Shown here one piece after another: positions 1-9,518 of a stretch of 64,000 bases of DNA. The notes under the pieces were generated by a model, which saw nothing but the letters and a program-made list of their open reading frames with translations, ran no database searches and was not told the DNA's origin. Source of the stretch: Rhizophagus irregularis (lineage: Eukaryota > Glomeromycota > Glomeromycetes > Glomerales > Glomeraceae). Numbering within the stretch: the first letter of the stretch is position 1; every line of letters begins with the position of its first letter. The stretch covers positions 3,100,001 through 3,164,000 of the forward strand of contig NC_089452.1 of assembly GCF_026210795.1 (NCBI RefSeq). The letters are read 5' to 3'. The position numbers and the translations under genes were made by a program.

Positions 1-540
1 TAAAAGTGCGAAAATTGCTCGTATTCCGTAAATATTAAACTGATTCTTATGAAAATTAATATTCAGGTAGTTTCGATCTCGCCGAACAATATTACTTAAG
101 CTTAAAAAGGTGATTTCATTTGACTAAAATGCCCAAATTACGCTCCGAATTTAATAAACAAAAAACGTAAATTTTAAGTTAATATTAAAATAAAAAAATG
201 CTCGTATGCAATAAATATTACTCCAACTGCTATAAAAATTCAAATATAAGTAGTTCGACCTTACTAAACAACTTTCTTAGATAGTAAAATATGATTTGAT
301 TTAACCAAAGTACTGAAATTAAATTCTGAAGTTGCTAATTGCTGTACGAATTTTTATATTTTAAAAGCTAATTTTTGTAATAATTTTCAAAAAGATAGTG
401 CTAATGCAAATAAAATTAAAAATATAAAATGGTTTTTACAAGTATAAAGAAGAGAATAAATTTTTTATTTTGAGAAAAAATTATAAAACGTATATTACCA
501 AATATTGTAATAATTGTTGTACAATATTTCAAATTAGTAT
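1..540. other. AT-rich DNA without a gene
   Basis: No open frame of useful length and no recognisable element. The stretch is A/T-rich with scattered short motifs. It leads into the degenerate tandem repeat that follows. Confidence 0.5.
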
Positions 541-790
541 ATATAAGGTAAATATTAAATTTTATATACAATTTTACCTTATTATTTACCGAAACATTTG
601 TAAACTTATATTTGATTTTACCTTATAAAACCGGAAACCTATTTTAACTTTACCTTACATATCTGGAGACCTTTATTTGTCATATATATAATTTTACCTT
701 TATCTATTAAGAGACCTAAAATTTTTTTTTAATATAAATTTTACCTTATATTTTCGGAGACCTCTATTAGAAGTAAGCGGGGTCCTGGCG
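541..790. repeat. Degenerate tandem repeat ending in a Mutator-like element terminus
   Basis: About five imperfect units of roughly 45-55 bases share the core TTTTACCTTATAT followed by GGAGACCTNTATT. The last unit runs into AGTAAGCGGGGTCCT at about 773-787. This matches the right end of the element at 6905-7128 and a related end near 57263. I see no matching left terminus, so this is a fragment or rearranged copy. Confidence 0.5.
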
Positions 791-1029
791 TGAATAATCA
801 CTTTTTTTTCGTTACTAGTTAAAAAGATTTAGTCGTGTTCTGTGTTATCCATGGAGTAAAAAAGGTGTGTTTTTGTTGATAAAGTTGAAGGTGGGAACGT
901 TTCTTACCTATTATATAATTGTTATGCTCATATGACTTGATTGATGATTTTTGTGTAATACTACCAATTTAGGTAATGATATTTGTGTATCAACATTTTT
1001 GCACCGGACCATATTAAAAAAAAATAAAA

Positions 1030-2490
1030 AAAAGATAAAGATTCATACTAATCTTTATCTTTAGGTTTTCGTTCTTCAGAAGCCCACCCTAGAGCTCCAA
1101 ATGGGTCAGGTCAGGTCAGGTTATATCAGGTTGTCTGTTTGACCTGACCTGACCTGAAACCTGAAAAATTTCAGGACTATTTTTATTAAAGTATTGAAAA
1201 AAAATGGTACAAAACTTTTTTTTTTTAATATAATATTATGAAAAAAAACGTTTTTGCAACGTTTTTTATTAAAACTAGTGTTCACCTGTTGTCTACGACA
1301 ACAGTTAATATGTAATTCCAGCCAGAATTAAAAGATCTGCAACGAATTTCCTTTTTTGGAAATTTGAGCAACACAATTTTTTTAATTTCTCTGAAAAGTA
1401 ACAGAACCCAAAATTTCAGTTTTTCGCCAGAAATGAAATTGCCTTTTTTGGTCTTGTGTAACATTGGCGACGAATAGGAGTAGAGTTACACAATTCAAAT
1501 GACTTATTTATATGGTTAATCTAAACATAACGCCCACGTGATTGCAGTGTTTTTTAATATATAGATATTGAAAAAAAATATTGCAAAACGTTTTTTTTAA
1601 TATAACATTATGAAAAAAATGTTTTCGCAACGTTATTATTGAAATATCAAAAAAAAAACGTTACGAAACATTTTTTTAATATAATATTATGAAAAAACGT
1701 TTTCGCAACATTTTTTCTCGAAATATTGCGATTCAACATTTTTATATTGATTTTGTATAAAAAAAGTGAGTTGCGGTATTGCGATTCACTTTTTTATATA
1801 GATTCTATATAAAAAAAGTGAGTTGCGGTATTGCGATTCACTTTTTTATATAGATTCTATATAAAAAAAGTGAGTTGCGGTATTGCGATTCACTTTTTTA
1901 TATAGATTCTATATAAAAAAAGTGAGTTGCGGTATTGCGATTCACTTTTTTATATAAATTCTATATAAAAAAAGTGAGTTGCGGTATTGCGATTCACTTT
2001 TTTATATAAATTCTATATAAAAAAAGTGAGTTGCGGTATTGCGATTCACTTTTTTATATAAATTCTATATAAAAAAAGTGAGTTGCGGTATTGCGATTCA
2101 CTTTTTTTATATAGAATTAATATAAAAAAGTGAATCGCAATATCGCAACTCACTTTTATTATATAAAATCAATATAAAAAAGTGAATCGCAATACCACAA
2201 CTCACTTTTTTTTATATAGAATCTATATAAAAAAGTGAATCACAATACCGCAACTCACTTTTATTATATAAAATCAATATAAAAAAGTGAATCGCAATAC
2301 TGCAACTCACTTTTATTATATAGTAGAATCAATAGTTTCAGGTCAACAGGTCAATCAGGTCAGGTCAGGTTACCTGAATTTGGCTGACCTGTTCGGAGCT
2401 CTAGAACAGTTTATTAACCGTTCCTTTCTTTATTTTTTTAGATTCGGGTGGGCTTCCGAAGAACGAAAACCTAAAGATAAAGATTCGTAC
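1030..2490. mobile_element. Candidate foldback / TIR element with nested repeats
   Basis: The left arm (about 1030-1135) reads GATAAAGATTC, GGTTTTCGTTCTTC, AGAAGCCCACCC, AGAGCTCC and then tandem GGTCA. The right arm (about 2355-2490) carries the same blocks in inverted order, interrupted by about 40 bases at 2403-2445. Between the arms lie three copies of an AACGTTTT-type repeat (about 1200-1720) and the 52-bp array. No coding capacity is visible, so if mobile it would be non-autonomous. Boundaries are approximate and no target duplication was identified. Confidence 0.45.
1755..2330. repeat. 52-bp tandem array that switches orientation
   Basis: Seven direct copies begin GTGAGTTGCGGTATTGCG at 1766, 1818, 1870, 1922, 1974, 2026 and 2078, an exact 52-base step. 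Four copies in reverse complement (GTGAATCGCAATAC) follow at 2130, 2182, 2235 and 2287. Each unit is itself an imperfect palindrome (AGTGA...TCACT) flanked by TATATA. The switch point is near 2105, so the whole array can fold on itself. Confidence 0.85.
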
Positions 2491-3090
2491 TTATCTAAAA
2501 AAATAAAGAAAGGAACGGTTAATAAACTGTTCCAAAATGATATAAAAAAAATAAAAAAATAAATTTATAAAGATTCATACTTACGAATCTTTATTTTTGG
2601 GTTTTCGTTCTTCAGAAGTCCACCGAACCTAAAAAAATAAAGAAAGGAACGGTTAATAAACCATTCCAAAATGATATAAAAAAAAATAAAAAAATAAATT
2701 TATAAAGATTCGTACTTACGAATCTTTATCTTTGGGTTTTCGTTCTTCAGAAGCCCACTGAACCTAAAAAAATAAAGAAAAGAACGGTTATTAGTAACCG
2801 TTCATTAATAAAATTAAAAAAAACAAAAAAAAATTAAAACCAAAATTCGTATATACTTACGAATCTTGGTTTTTTTCGTTCTTCAGAACTCGGAAGCTCC
2901 ACCCGAAAGCCGAACCTATAAAAAAAGAAAGAAAAAAGAACGGTTAGTAACCGTTCATATTAAAAAATAAAATAAAACTCCAAAGTATTCGTACTTATGA
3001 ATCTTTAGAGTTTCTGTACTTCAGAAGCCCACCCGAAAGCCTAACCTAATAAAAAAAAGTAAAAAAAGAACGGTTAATAACCGTTCATAT
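2420..3090. repeat. Degenerate tandem repeat, unit about 110-130 bp
   Basis: At least four units repeat the order GAACGGTTAATAA, an A-rich spacer, AAGATTCGTACTTACGAATC (itself a palindrome), GGTTTTCGTTCTTCAGAAG and CCCACCCGAA, near 2460, 2570, 2700, 2850 and 2980. The blocks are the same as in the arms of the preceding candidate foldback element. The array therefore looks like amplified arm sequence. Confidence 0.65.
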
Positions 3091-3107
3091 AAAAAAATAA
3101 AAAAAAA

Positions 3108-3240
3108 ACTAGAAAAAGTGAAAGGGGAAAGGGGAAGGAAGGAAAAGGAAAGGAAGGGAAAGGGGAAGAAGGGAAAGGGGAAGAAGGGAAACAGGGACAA
3201 AGTGAAAGGGAAACGAAGGAAGGGAAAGGGGAGGGGAAAT
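3108..3240. repeat. Polypurine (GGGGAA/GGAA) tract
   Basis: About 130 bases are almost pure A and G on the plus strand, built from GGGGAA, GGGAAGAA and GGAAGGAA runs. The minus strand of this tract reads as a Phe/Pro/Leu-rich open frame, which I treat as an artefact of base composition. Such tracts can adopt triplex or G-quadruplex structures; that is inference. Confidence 0.85.
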
Positions 3241-3685
3241 AAAAAAAGTTTAAAAAAAGATGTATAAGATGATTTTTTTTTAAACTTTAATACGCGTAAC
3301 ACATAATGCGTAATGCATAATGTTTGATTAACAAAATTAATAAATCGACCATAAATCATATATGTCGAAATTTGGCCGATTTTTAATAATTTCTGAAATT
3401 TGGCCAAAATATATGACAGATCAGCCGATTTGTCACATGACCGAAAGTTTTGATTTCGACCAGTGCTTCAAACTGGTTCAATCCAAATCTTAAACTTTTT
3501 ATAAATATTGCGAATCAACTAATTTGTTAAAAATCATTTGTAATAATGTAAAAATTTTTATAAATATTGTGTCAAGCAATTTGTTAAAAATCGTTTGTAA
3601 TAATGTAAAAATAAATATTATGTTTATTATTAAAAAATTTTTAATTGTTAATTAATATTGATAAAAAGTATTAAGTAAAAAAAAC
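3241..3685. other. AT-rich spacer without a gene
   Basis: No gene seen. Two related copies of TATAAATATTGYG...TTTGTTAAAAATCRTTTGTAATAATG occur near 3500-3550 and 3557-3610, a short local duplication. Confidence 0.4.
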
Positions 3686-3687
3686 TG

Positions 3688-3885
3688 AATTCAGATTCAT
3701 CAGATTCACTAGATTGACCAGATTATTCAGATATCCAGTCAACCATCTGGTCAAATTGGTGAACAAGTATTGACCAGATATCCAATGATCCATCTGGTCA
3801 ATCTGATGAATCATCTGGATCAATCTGAATCCAGTCAAATTTCGGATGGATGACTGGATATCCAGATTGACCAGATTCAGAGCAT
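3688..3885. repeat. Cluster of GACCAGAT / ATCTGGTC motifs
   Basis: A dense cluster of short, mutually inverted motifs: CAGATTCATCAGATTCA, GACCAGATATCCA, ATCTGGTCAA and GATATCCAGTCA. Many alternative hairpins are possible. There is no coding sequence. I regard it as an ordinary palindromic low-complexity repeat. Confidence 0.6.
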
Positions 3886-4490
3886 ACCTCTATTCTAAAG
3901 TTCTTGTTAATTGCTTAGTTTTATGTTTTGCAAAGAATTCTCCCTTCTATTTCTGTTTACTCAAATTATTCTACGCTACCTGACTTAATTCACATTTTGA
4001 TTCTACATGTTATTCGAAGCCATTCTTTTTTCAAGCATCATGTATTGTTCAAGAAAAGCACAAAGTACCACATTCATATACTATTATATTCTTCAAAGTT
4101 AAATATTGTAAATAATTTGTAAATTCTCTTTAGCTAATTATTCTTTCAATCACATAACTACTTTTACTGATATTTATAGTCACAATGCCCCCTTTTTTTT
4201 TACAAAACATCTATAGAACCTATTACATTACAGTTAAAAGAAAAAAAAAGAAAAAATTTTTATGTTACGCAAAAAAAAGAATAATAATTTTCATTTTGAT
4301 TGTTTTTCCTTAACCTTTTAAAGAAAACAGATATCAAGTAACTTTTTCTAATCAAGTTATAGGATCCAGTATACATACAATTATATTAAGACCAATCAGC
4401 CATAAAGAAAGAAAACCTTATATTTACAAATAATCTTCAAAATTATAATTGAAAAAAACTTCATATATAATAAGAAAATTGTATGTTAAA
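3886..4490. other. AT-rich stretch without a supported gene
   Basis: A 64-codon open frame at 3928-4122 has no recognisable domain and no splice partners. I see no RNA gene. The stretch ends at a GGATCC-bearing element terminus. Confidence 0.4.
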
Positions 4491-4491
4491 A

Positions 4492-4656
4492 TAGGATCCC
4501 ACCTACTATTAAGATAAGTCATCGTATGGCCTAAGGTAAAGTTTACATATAAAACTCTTTGAAAAGTTTGCTTAGCAGACATGAAAAATATTTGCTTATT
4601 GACCTTAGTAAAATTTAAATTTTTCATCTAACCTATATATATATTGTTCGGGATCC
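4492..4656. mobile_element. Decayed relative of the Mutator-like MITE
   Basis: The left end AGGATCCCACCTACTATTAA, then GATAAGTCATCGTATGGCC and TAAGGTAAAG, is collinear with the left end of the better preserved element at 6905-7128. A short inverted end GGGATCCT lies at 4649-4656. No target duplication is evident, so the copy may be truncated or rearranged. Confidence 0.45.
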
Positions 4657-4796
4657 TAATAAGACTTTTGTCATAAACTCTTTTCATATTCAAAAATTAT
4701 GCTTAATAATTTCAAAGTTGTATATTAGTCTTCATAACATTGTTATTTAAGGTAATTTTTTCTTTAAAATGTTTTGTCATTTAGTTTTCGTTCTGA

Positions 4797-6050
4797 TGCA
4801 TTTAAGGTTGCTAAGCGAAACTAAGTAGTTTAGACAATTGTTAAAATCGAAACTAGTTGAAACATTTTATTAAAAAATTAAAAATTTGCGAAACTGTGAA
4901 ACTAATGAAATTGGTAAAACTGTAAAAGGTTTAGACATATTTTTACATAGTAATTAATAAAGTTTACCATTTATTATAATAAATTATATGATTTAATATA
5001 AATTTAACCAGTTTTGCAATTATAAAATTTAATATACATTATATTAATTGACGATCCATGAGTCAACTAGAGAAATTACATATAAAATTTGACGTAAATC
5101 ATATACTAATTTGTGTAAAACTTTTTTTTAACGAAGTTTACCTTAGAAGCACGCAGCATTTACTATATTATTAGGTAAACTAAGGTTTTAAAAGTACAAA
5201 TTATGGAAATTTTTTTATATTTCACTAAACTTTTATGCATATTGCTTTATTTTTGATATATTTTATTAGTAAACTATGCTGTAATAACTTCTAACTTGAT
5301 AAATTCAAGACTTTTTCACACTCATTATATAAGTGATATGATATGATAAAACTAGTTTTTGTCTTTCAAATCTCAGATCTCTTGGAAATTGGACTTTTTT
5401 CCAATGTTACATTATGGTTTTTTTTTGCATGAGATTGGTGGAAAAACTGTGGAAAATTATTTCATTAAAGCAAAATGGCGTTATTTAAACATTTGGCTAG
5501 AGAAATTCATGAACAACCCCACATTCAGAAATGCGGCTTTTAATTAATAAATTTCTGTCAAATTTTATTATTATTTTCGCTACTTGACTTGCGGATCACC
5601 AATTAATTATTTAAATTATTATATATATTAAAATATATAGTAAGTTTAATTAATAACCAGTTTTATAATTTTACTTTTTATATATTATTACTAGTACAGT
5701 CAGATCTCAAAGGTTTTTTTATATAATAAGTATATAAATTAGTTTTTCCCAAAAGTGTGATTATATGGAAAAATTTTATATAATATAATTATATGGAATG
5801 TTACTATATGGAAGTCTAACTATATTTATTAATAATTGTATATAATATTTATTTATAAAAAATTTATTTAAATATATATAATAATGTATTAATAATTATT
5901 TATTTTAAATTTTATTAATTAGAAAGTTTAGACATAGTTTAGACATTTAGCTATTGTCGAAACCTTTTGTTATAGTTTAAACTATTACTAATTAAAGTTT
6001 AGACTTTTGTCAAAAGTTAAAATGAGTTTAACCAAGCAATCTTAGATGCA
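4797..6050. mobile_element. Candidate TIR element (about 1.25 kb) without an intact gene
   Basis: The left end TGCATTTAAGGTTGCT (4797-4812) pairs with the right end AGCAATCTTAGATGCA (6035-6050), a 16-base inverted repeat with two mismatches. The interior is AT-rich with several GTTTAGAC motifs. A 62-codon open frame at 5359-5547 has no recognisable domain. Flanks TTTTCGTTC and TTTCAGTTC are a weak imperfect 9-base duplication. Similar GTTTAGAC-rich sequence recurs near 61080-61170. Confidence 0.4.
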
Positions 6051-6474
6051 TTTCAGTTCAACTTTTATCATTTACCTTCATAACTAACGAGAATTTTTGC
6101 TCAAACTTAAAAAATAAAAATTATCAATACTAAAGCTAACGAGAATTTTTGCTTTCAATACTTAAAAAATAGAAAATTATCGATACTAAAGAAAAAAGAA
6201 TGTATAAATAAAGGATTTATAAAAAATAAAAAAAGCTTAAAGAAAATATTAAAGAAAAACAAAAAAATAAAATTTTTATTATTCAGAAAAAATAGTCATA
6301 GATATAATCAGAAAGAATGTTTCTATTAAATATTTAAACAATTTAATATTAAAAATTAATCAATTTTTATTTATATAATATTATAGTAATTATTATTTAT
6401 TAAAACTTTTTCTAATTTTATTTATACCCATTTTTTTAATAACAAAAAATTTTATTTAAACCTCTTAATAAATA
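6051..6474. other. AT-rich spacer without a gene
   Basis: I see only A/T-rich sequence and a short local duplication, CTAACGAGAATTTTTGCT, near 6086 and 6136. Confidence 0.4.
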
Positions 6475-6604
6475 AATATTGGCGGATTTGTTTATCACAT
6501 GTCAGCTGAATATAGTAAATTAATTAGAAAATTGGGTTTTTCCATTTCTATAATAAATTTGTTATAGCAAATAACATGTAATGAAACAAATCCGCTGATA
6601 TGAT
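6475..6604. mobile_element. Short MITE-like element
   Basis: ATATTGGCGGATTTGTTT at the left faces AAACAAATCCGCTGATAT at the right, an 18-base inverted repeat with two mismatches enclosing about 95 bases of A/T-rich DNA. There is no coding content. Its family is unknown to me. Confidence 0.5.
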
Positions 6605-6904
6605 ACTTTTTATTATTTTACTTTATTTTTATTGTTTAAATACAATTATTTTTTATTTTTATATAATTTTCAAAGAACTTATATAATAGGTTGCCAACCA
6701 TATATTATAAAAAATTATAATATTAAGCAGATCAATCTGATCAGATTGAACTGATTGGTAATATAATACAACCTAAATTAATTGTATTTTGATCAGCTTA
6801 ATATAATTTAAAATAATCATTAAAATCCAATCATTAGATCACAAGATAATATTTTTCAGATTTAATTTAGATCAGATCAGATTCAAATATGATTACTAAA
6901 ATCC

Positions 6905-7128
6905 AGGACTCCGCTTACTTATAAGATAGGTCATCCCTAGGCCTAAGGTAAAAATCATATATAAAATTCTTTGCAGATTCTACTATAAAAAGAAATTTTA
7001 TGTTACATTGTTATGATTTTTTCCTTTTTAGCTAATTAATCAATAGAATTTAAGAAAAAAGTAAAGTAAAAACTATTAGTAAAAAGCTAATTTTCTACAA
7101 TGACCTTTATTATAAGTAAGCGGGTCCT
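6905..7128. mobile_element. Mutator-like MITE with 9-bp target duplication
   Basis: A 224-bp non-coding element. The left end AGGACTCCGCTTACTTATAA (from 6905) and the inverted right end, ending ...AAGTAAGCGGGTCCT at 7128, match over about 28 bases with one indel and two substitutions. The flanks carry a perfect 9-base direct repeat, CTAAAATCC, at 6896-6904 and 7129-7137. A 9-base duplication is typical of Mutator-like (MULE) elements; that class assignment is inference. Decayed relatives lie at 4492-4656, about 770-787 and 57027-57263. Confidence 0.75.
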
Positions 7129-7194
7129 CTAAAATCCTAATCTGATCTGAATTTTTAAGAGTACTAGTTACTACTTTTTTATAAAAAAAATCAA

Positions 7195-7290
7195 AAACAA
7201 ATACAGTCTACTCTCTTTATAGTCACACATTTGGAACAGTCCATATTTGATGATTATAAAGAAATGTGACTATATAAAAAATTTCTTATA
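7195..7290. repeat. Fragment related to the CAGTC MITE group
   Basis: ACAGTCTACTCTCTTTATAGTCACA, given here as ACAGTCTACTCTC then TTTATAGTCACA, faces a partial inverted copy (TGTGACTATA) near 7265. It looks like a decayed copy of the same broad group as the elements at 8360 and 55977. Confidence 0.4.
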
Positions 7291-7369
7291 TTTGTATATC
7301 ATAATTCTGGCCAAAAATTAATATACTTTTGACCAGAATTATACTTAAAACTTTATTGTATCGTAACAA

Positions 7370-7560
7370 GTAACTCTGCCAATATTAATTATAGAGATGA
7401 TCTTACTACTATTCAATTCGTCTTGATGAGACAGTTCTGATGGTAAAATACATCAAAATCCAATTACTAGATTAATTTCTGAAATTAAATAATATTAATT
7501 GCCAATCCACCACTCAATGATACAAAATTGATTAGTAGATCCGTCATAAGTTCTTATATG
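7370..7560. repeat. Foldback-family fragment with hairpin core
   Basis: It contains CTCTGCCAATATTAATTATA, then CTACTATTCAATTCGTCTTG and ATGAGACAGTTCTGATGG. This is the same order as in 8095-8340. The GATTCGTCT-loop-AGACGAATC hairpin core is partly degraded here (7408-7440). Confidence 0.5.
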
Positions 7561-8090
7561 AATGATGTTAATCGCCACATTTTAACTCCAATTTTGTCTT
7601 ACATAAGTCATGTTTAATGTAACTATACTTTACTAATCAATAATGCAAAACGTGAATATGTCACAAAAAAAAAATTTTTTTTTGTTTGCTATAAAATTTA
7701 AAGAGTTTACTTTGGAGGAAGTCATCATTCCAGCTCATATTTTAGGTAATTTTACACCAATTATTCACAAATTTTGCAAATTTTATAAGGTTTTTTTGTA
7801 TTATTATATAATATATGGTATATTCTCGCTTAGATTAACAAAATAATGTTTAAAAAAAATAAAATAAAAAATTTTTTTTTTTTTTTGGCAATGTTTTAGT
7901 TTTACCAGTTTTATAAAACTATATTTAAGTAATGTAACACCTTTTTTTAATGTATTTTTAAGGCATTTATATTACAACAAAACATTTTCAAACTTGTACA
8001 AACACCATTCAGAAGCAATAGTATTTAATATAAAAATGTCTGACAAGATTAATTATAGATTGCCGATCATTTTGTATCACTGAGTAGCAA
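7561..8090. other. Stretch without a supported gene
   Basis: An open frame at 7643-7846 has no recognisable domain and a homopolymer-rich start. I see no RNA gene here. Confidence 0.35.
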
Positions 8091-8094
8091 ATTG

Positions 8095-8340
8095 GCAATT
8101 AATGGTTTTTGTATAATAACTCTGCCAATATTGATCCTAGAGAGACAATCTTAGTACCATTTAATTCGTCTTGATGAGACGAATCTAATGGTATAAGATA
8201 CATCGAAATCCAATTACCAGATCAATTTCCAAAATTAATGGTTTTTAAGTAGTAATTTTGTTAATATTGATCACAGGAAGATATGCTTACTACTATTCGA
8301 TTCGTTTTGATGAGGCGATTCCAACAAGCTATTAATCATT
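8095..8340. repeat. Two adjacent copies of a foldback-family repeat
   Basis: Two head-to-tail copies start CTCTGCCAATATTGATCC (about 8122) and TTTTGTTAATATTGATCA (about 8257). Each leads into TTCGTCTTGATGAGACGAA-like sequence (8157-8192 and 8292-8322). The first copy holds an intact hairpin, GATTCGTCT-like stem with loop TGATG. Confidence 0.6.
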
Positions 8341-8359
8341 TTTTTTTATAATTACTAAG

Positions 8360-8535
8360 TACAGTCAACCCTTGTTATAATGAACCCTAGGTTCCAGACC
8401 TCAACTTCGCTATAGGGTTATAGTGAAAATTTTAAGAGATTTGATTGGTTAATTCGTTATAGTAAGGGGAAATTTATTATAGTTGTCTGAAAAATTCACT
8501 ATATCAAGGGTTCGCTATATCAAGGTTTGACTGTA
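8360..8535. mobile_element. TA-insertion MITE (TACAGTCAA ends)
   Basis: A 176-bp non-coding element begins TACAGTCAACCCTTGTTATA and ends ATATCAAGGTTTGACTGTA. Inverted ends match over about 25 bases with a few mismatches, and both outer bases are TA. CAGTCAA-type ends with a TA duplication are typical of non-autonomous Tc1/mariner-pogo-like elements; class assignment is inference. Internal subterminal copies of the end (GGTTCGCTATATC) are present. Confidence 0.7.
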
Positions 8536-9200
8536 CTGAGATATTTAGCAAAATGCTAAATAGTGCAGTAAACATAAATCAAGAAATATTATAATGCTGA
8601 TGTTTATCATTTTATTGAATAACTCATCAATCAGTAATCGTAAAAGGATAAAACTGATGAGTAGGCAGTGTATTCCTAGCTTCAGATCAGCCTAAAATGT
8701 CCCTATAGGGGATGTTCTTATATAAAGTTCTGTCTACTTAACAGTCAGCGGAAATGTTACACTTGATGTACTCTTGATGTCGATCATTAATTAATAAAGT
8801 TTATGTAACCAAAACAGCACGAAGTTAATATCAGAGCAAAAAAAAAACTATATATTAAAAATTTTTTAAACTTTCACCAGTGATACTTTATGAGTTATGC
8901 TACAAATTTTTATAGTTTTTGGAACACCTCAATATTTATATAAAAAAAATATTAGCGACGTAACTTTACTCACTTTTCACCTTTATGTCGCTGATTGAAC
9001 TTATAAACATGCTTGAAAGTTTACGAATACTACCCAAATATATGTCTTTTATAGCGATCTCACACAAAACATAAGTAAGAATTAGCAGTTTAGGCGACGG
9101 TTTTTGTAAAAATTTCAAATTATTGTTTTATATATACTGTATGATATTTTTAATTAATTTATTGTAACTTTGCAATTATAATACAAATAATAATAAATAA
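8536..9200. other. Stretch without a gene
   Basis: I see no coding sequence, RNA gene or clear repeat here. It becomes AT-rich toward 9120-9200, ahead of the coding remnant that follows. Confidence 0.35.
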
Positions 9201-9201
9201 A

Positions 9202-9388
9202 TTATTTATTTTTATTTACACGATAATTCCACCAATTATAAACCCTTTTTTTATCCCATTCAGTTCCAAGTTGTTGAAGAATTTCATCATATACATGGGT
9301 TGGAATCTTATCATTATAATCTAATAGACGGATATAATCTAATAGACAGACCAGTATTTGTTCTTCATGTAAAAGTATTTTTCTTCAT
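9202..9388 (-). pseudogene. C-terminal coding remnant, Trp-rich
   Basis: An open minus-strand stretch of about 61 codons ends at TAA 9202-9204. It contains an apparent LLDY-IR-LLDY internal duplication and a basic, tryptophan-rich tail (TEWDKKRVYNWWNYRVNKNK). There is no start codon, and an in-frame stop lies just upstream. The tail weakly recalls a DNA-binding recognition helix, but I do not recognise the family. It could be a separate relic or the broken 3' end of the transposon-like gene upstream. Confidence 0.35.
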
Positions 9389-9518
9389 TTTTTGGACTCC
9401 TGCTTATCAACTTGTGGCTAAAGTAGCATAGAAAGATTAAGTATGAGTTAAGGTTACAATAAAGCATTGCATAGTACAGTACCTCTGGGTGGAATACTTC
9501 TTTATCATGCTTTTGCCT

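Noticed and set aside
1755-2330. Regularly spaced repeats resembling a CRISPR array
   Set aside because: Units are contiguous without unique spacers, orientation flips midway, and the surrounding genes are eukaryotic with introns.
3021-3407. 128-codon minus-strand frame rich in Phe, Pro and Leu
   Set aside because: It reads the complement of the polypurine tract. Its composition follows directly from the repeat, and no domain is present.
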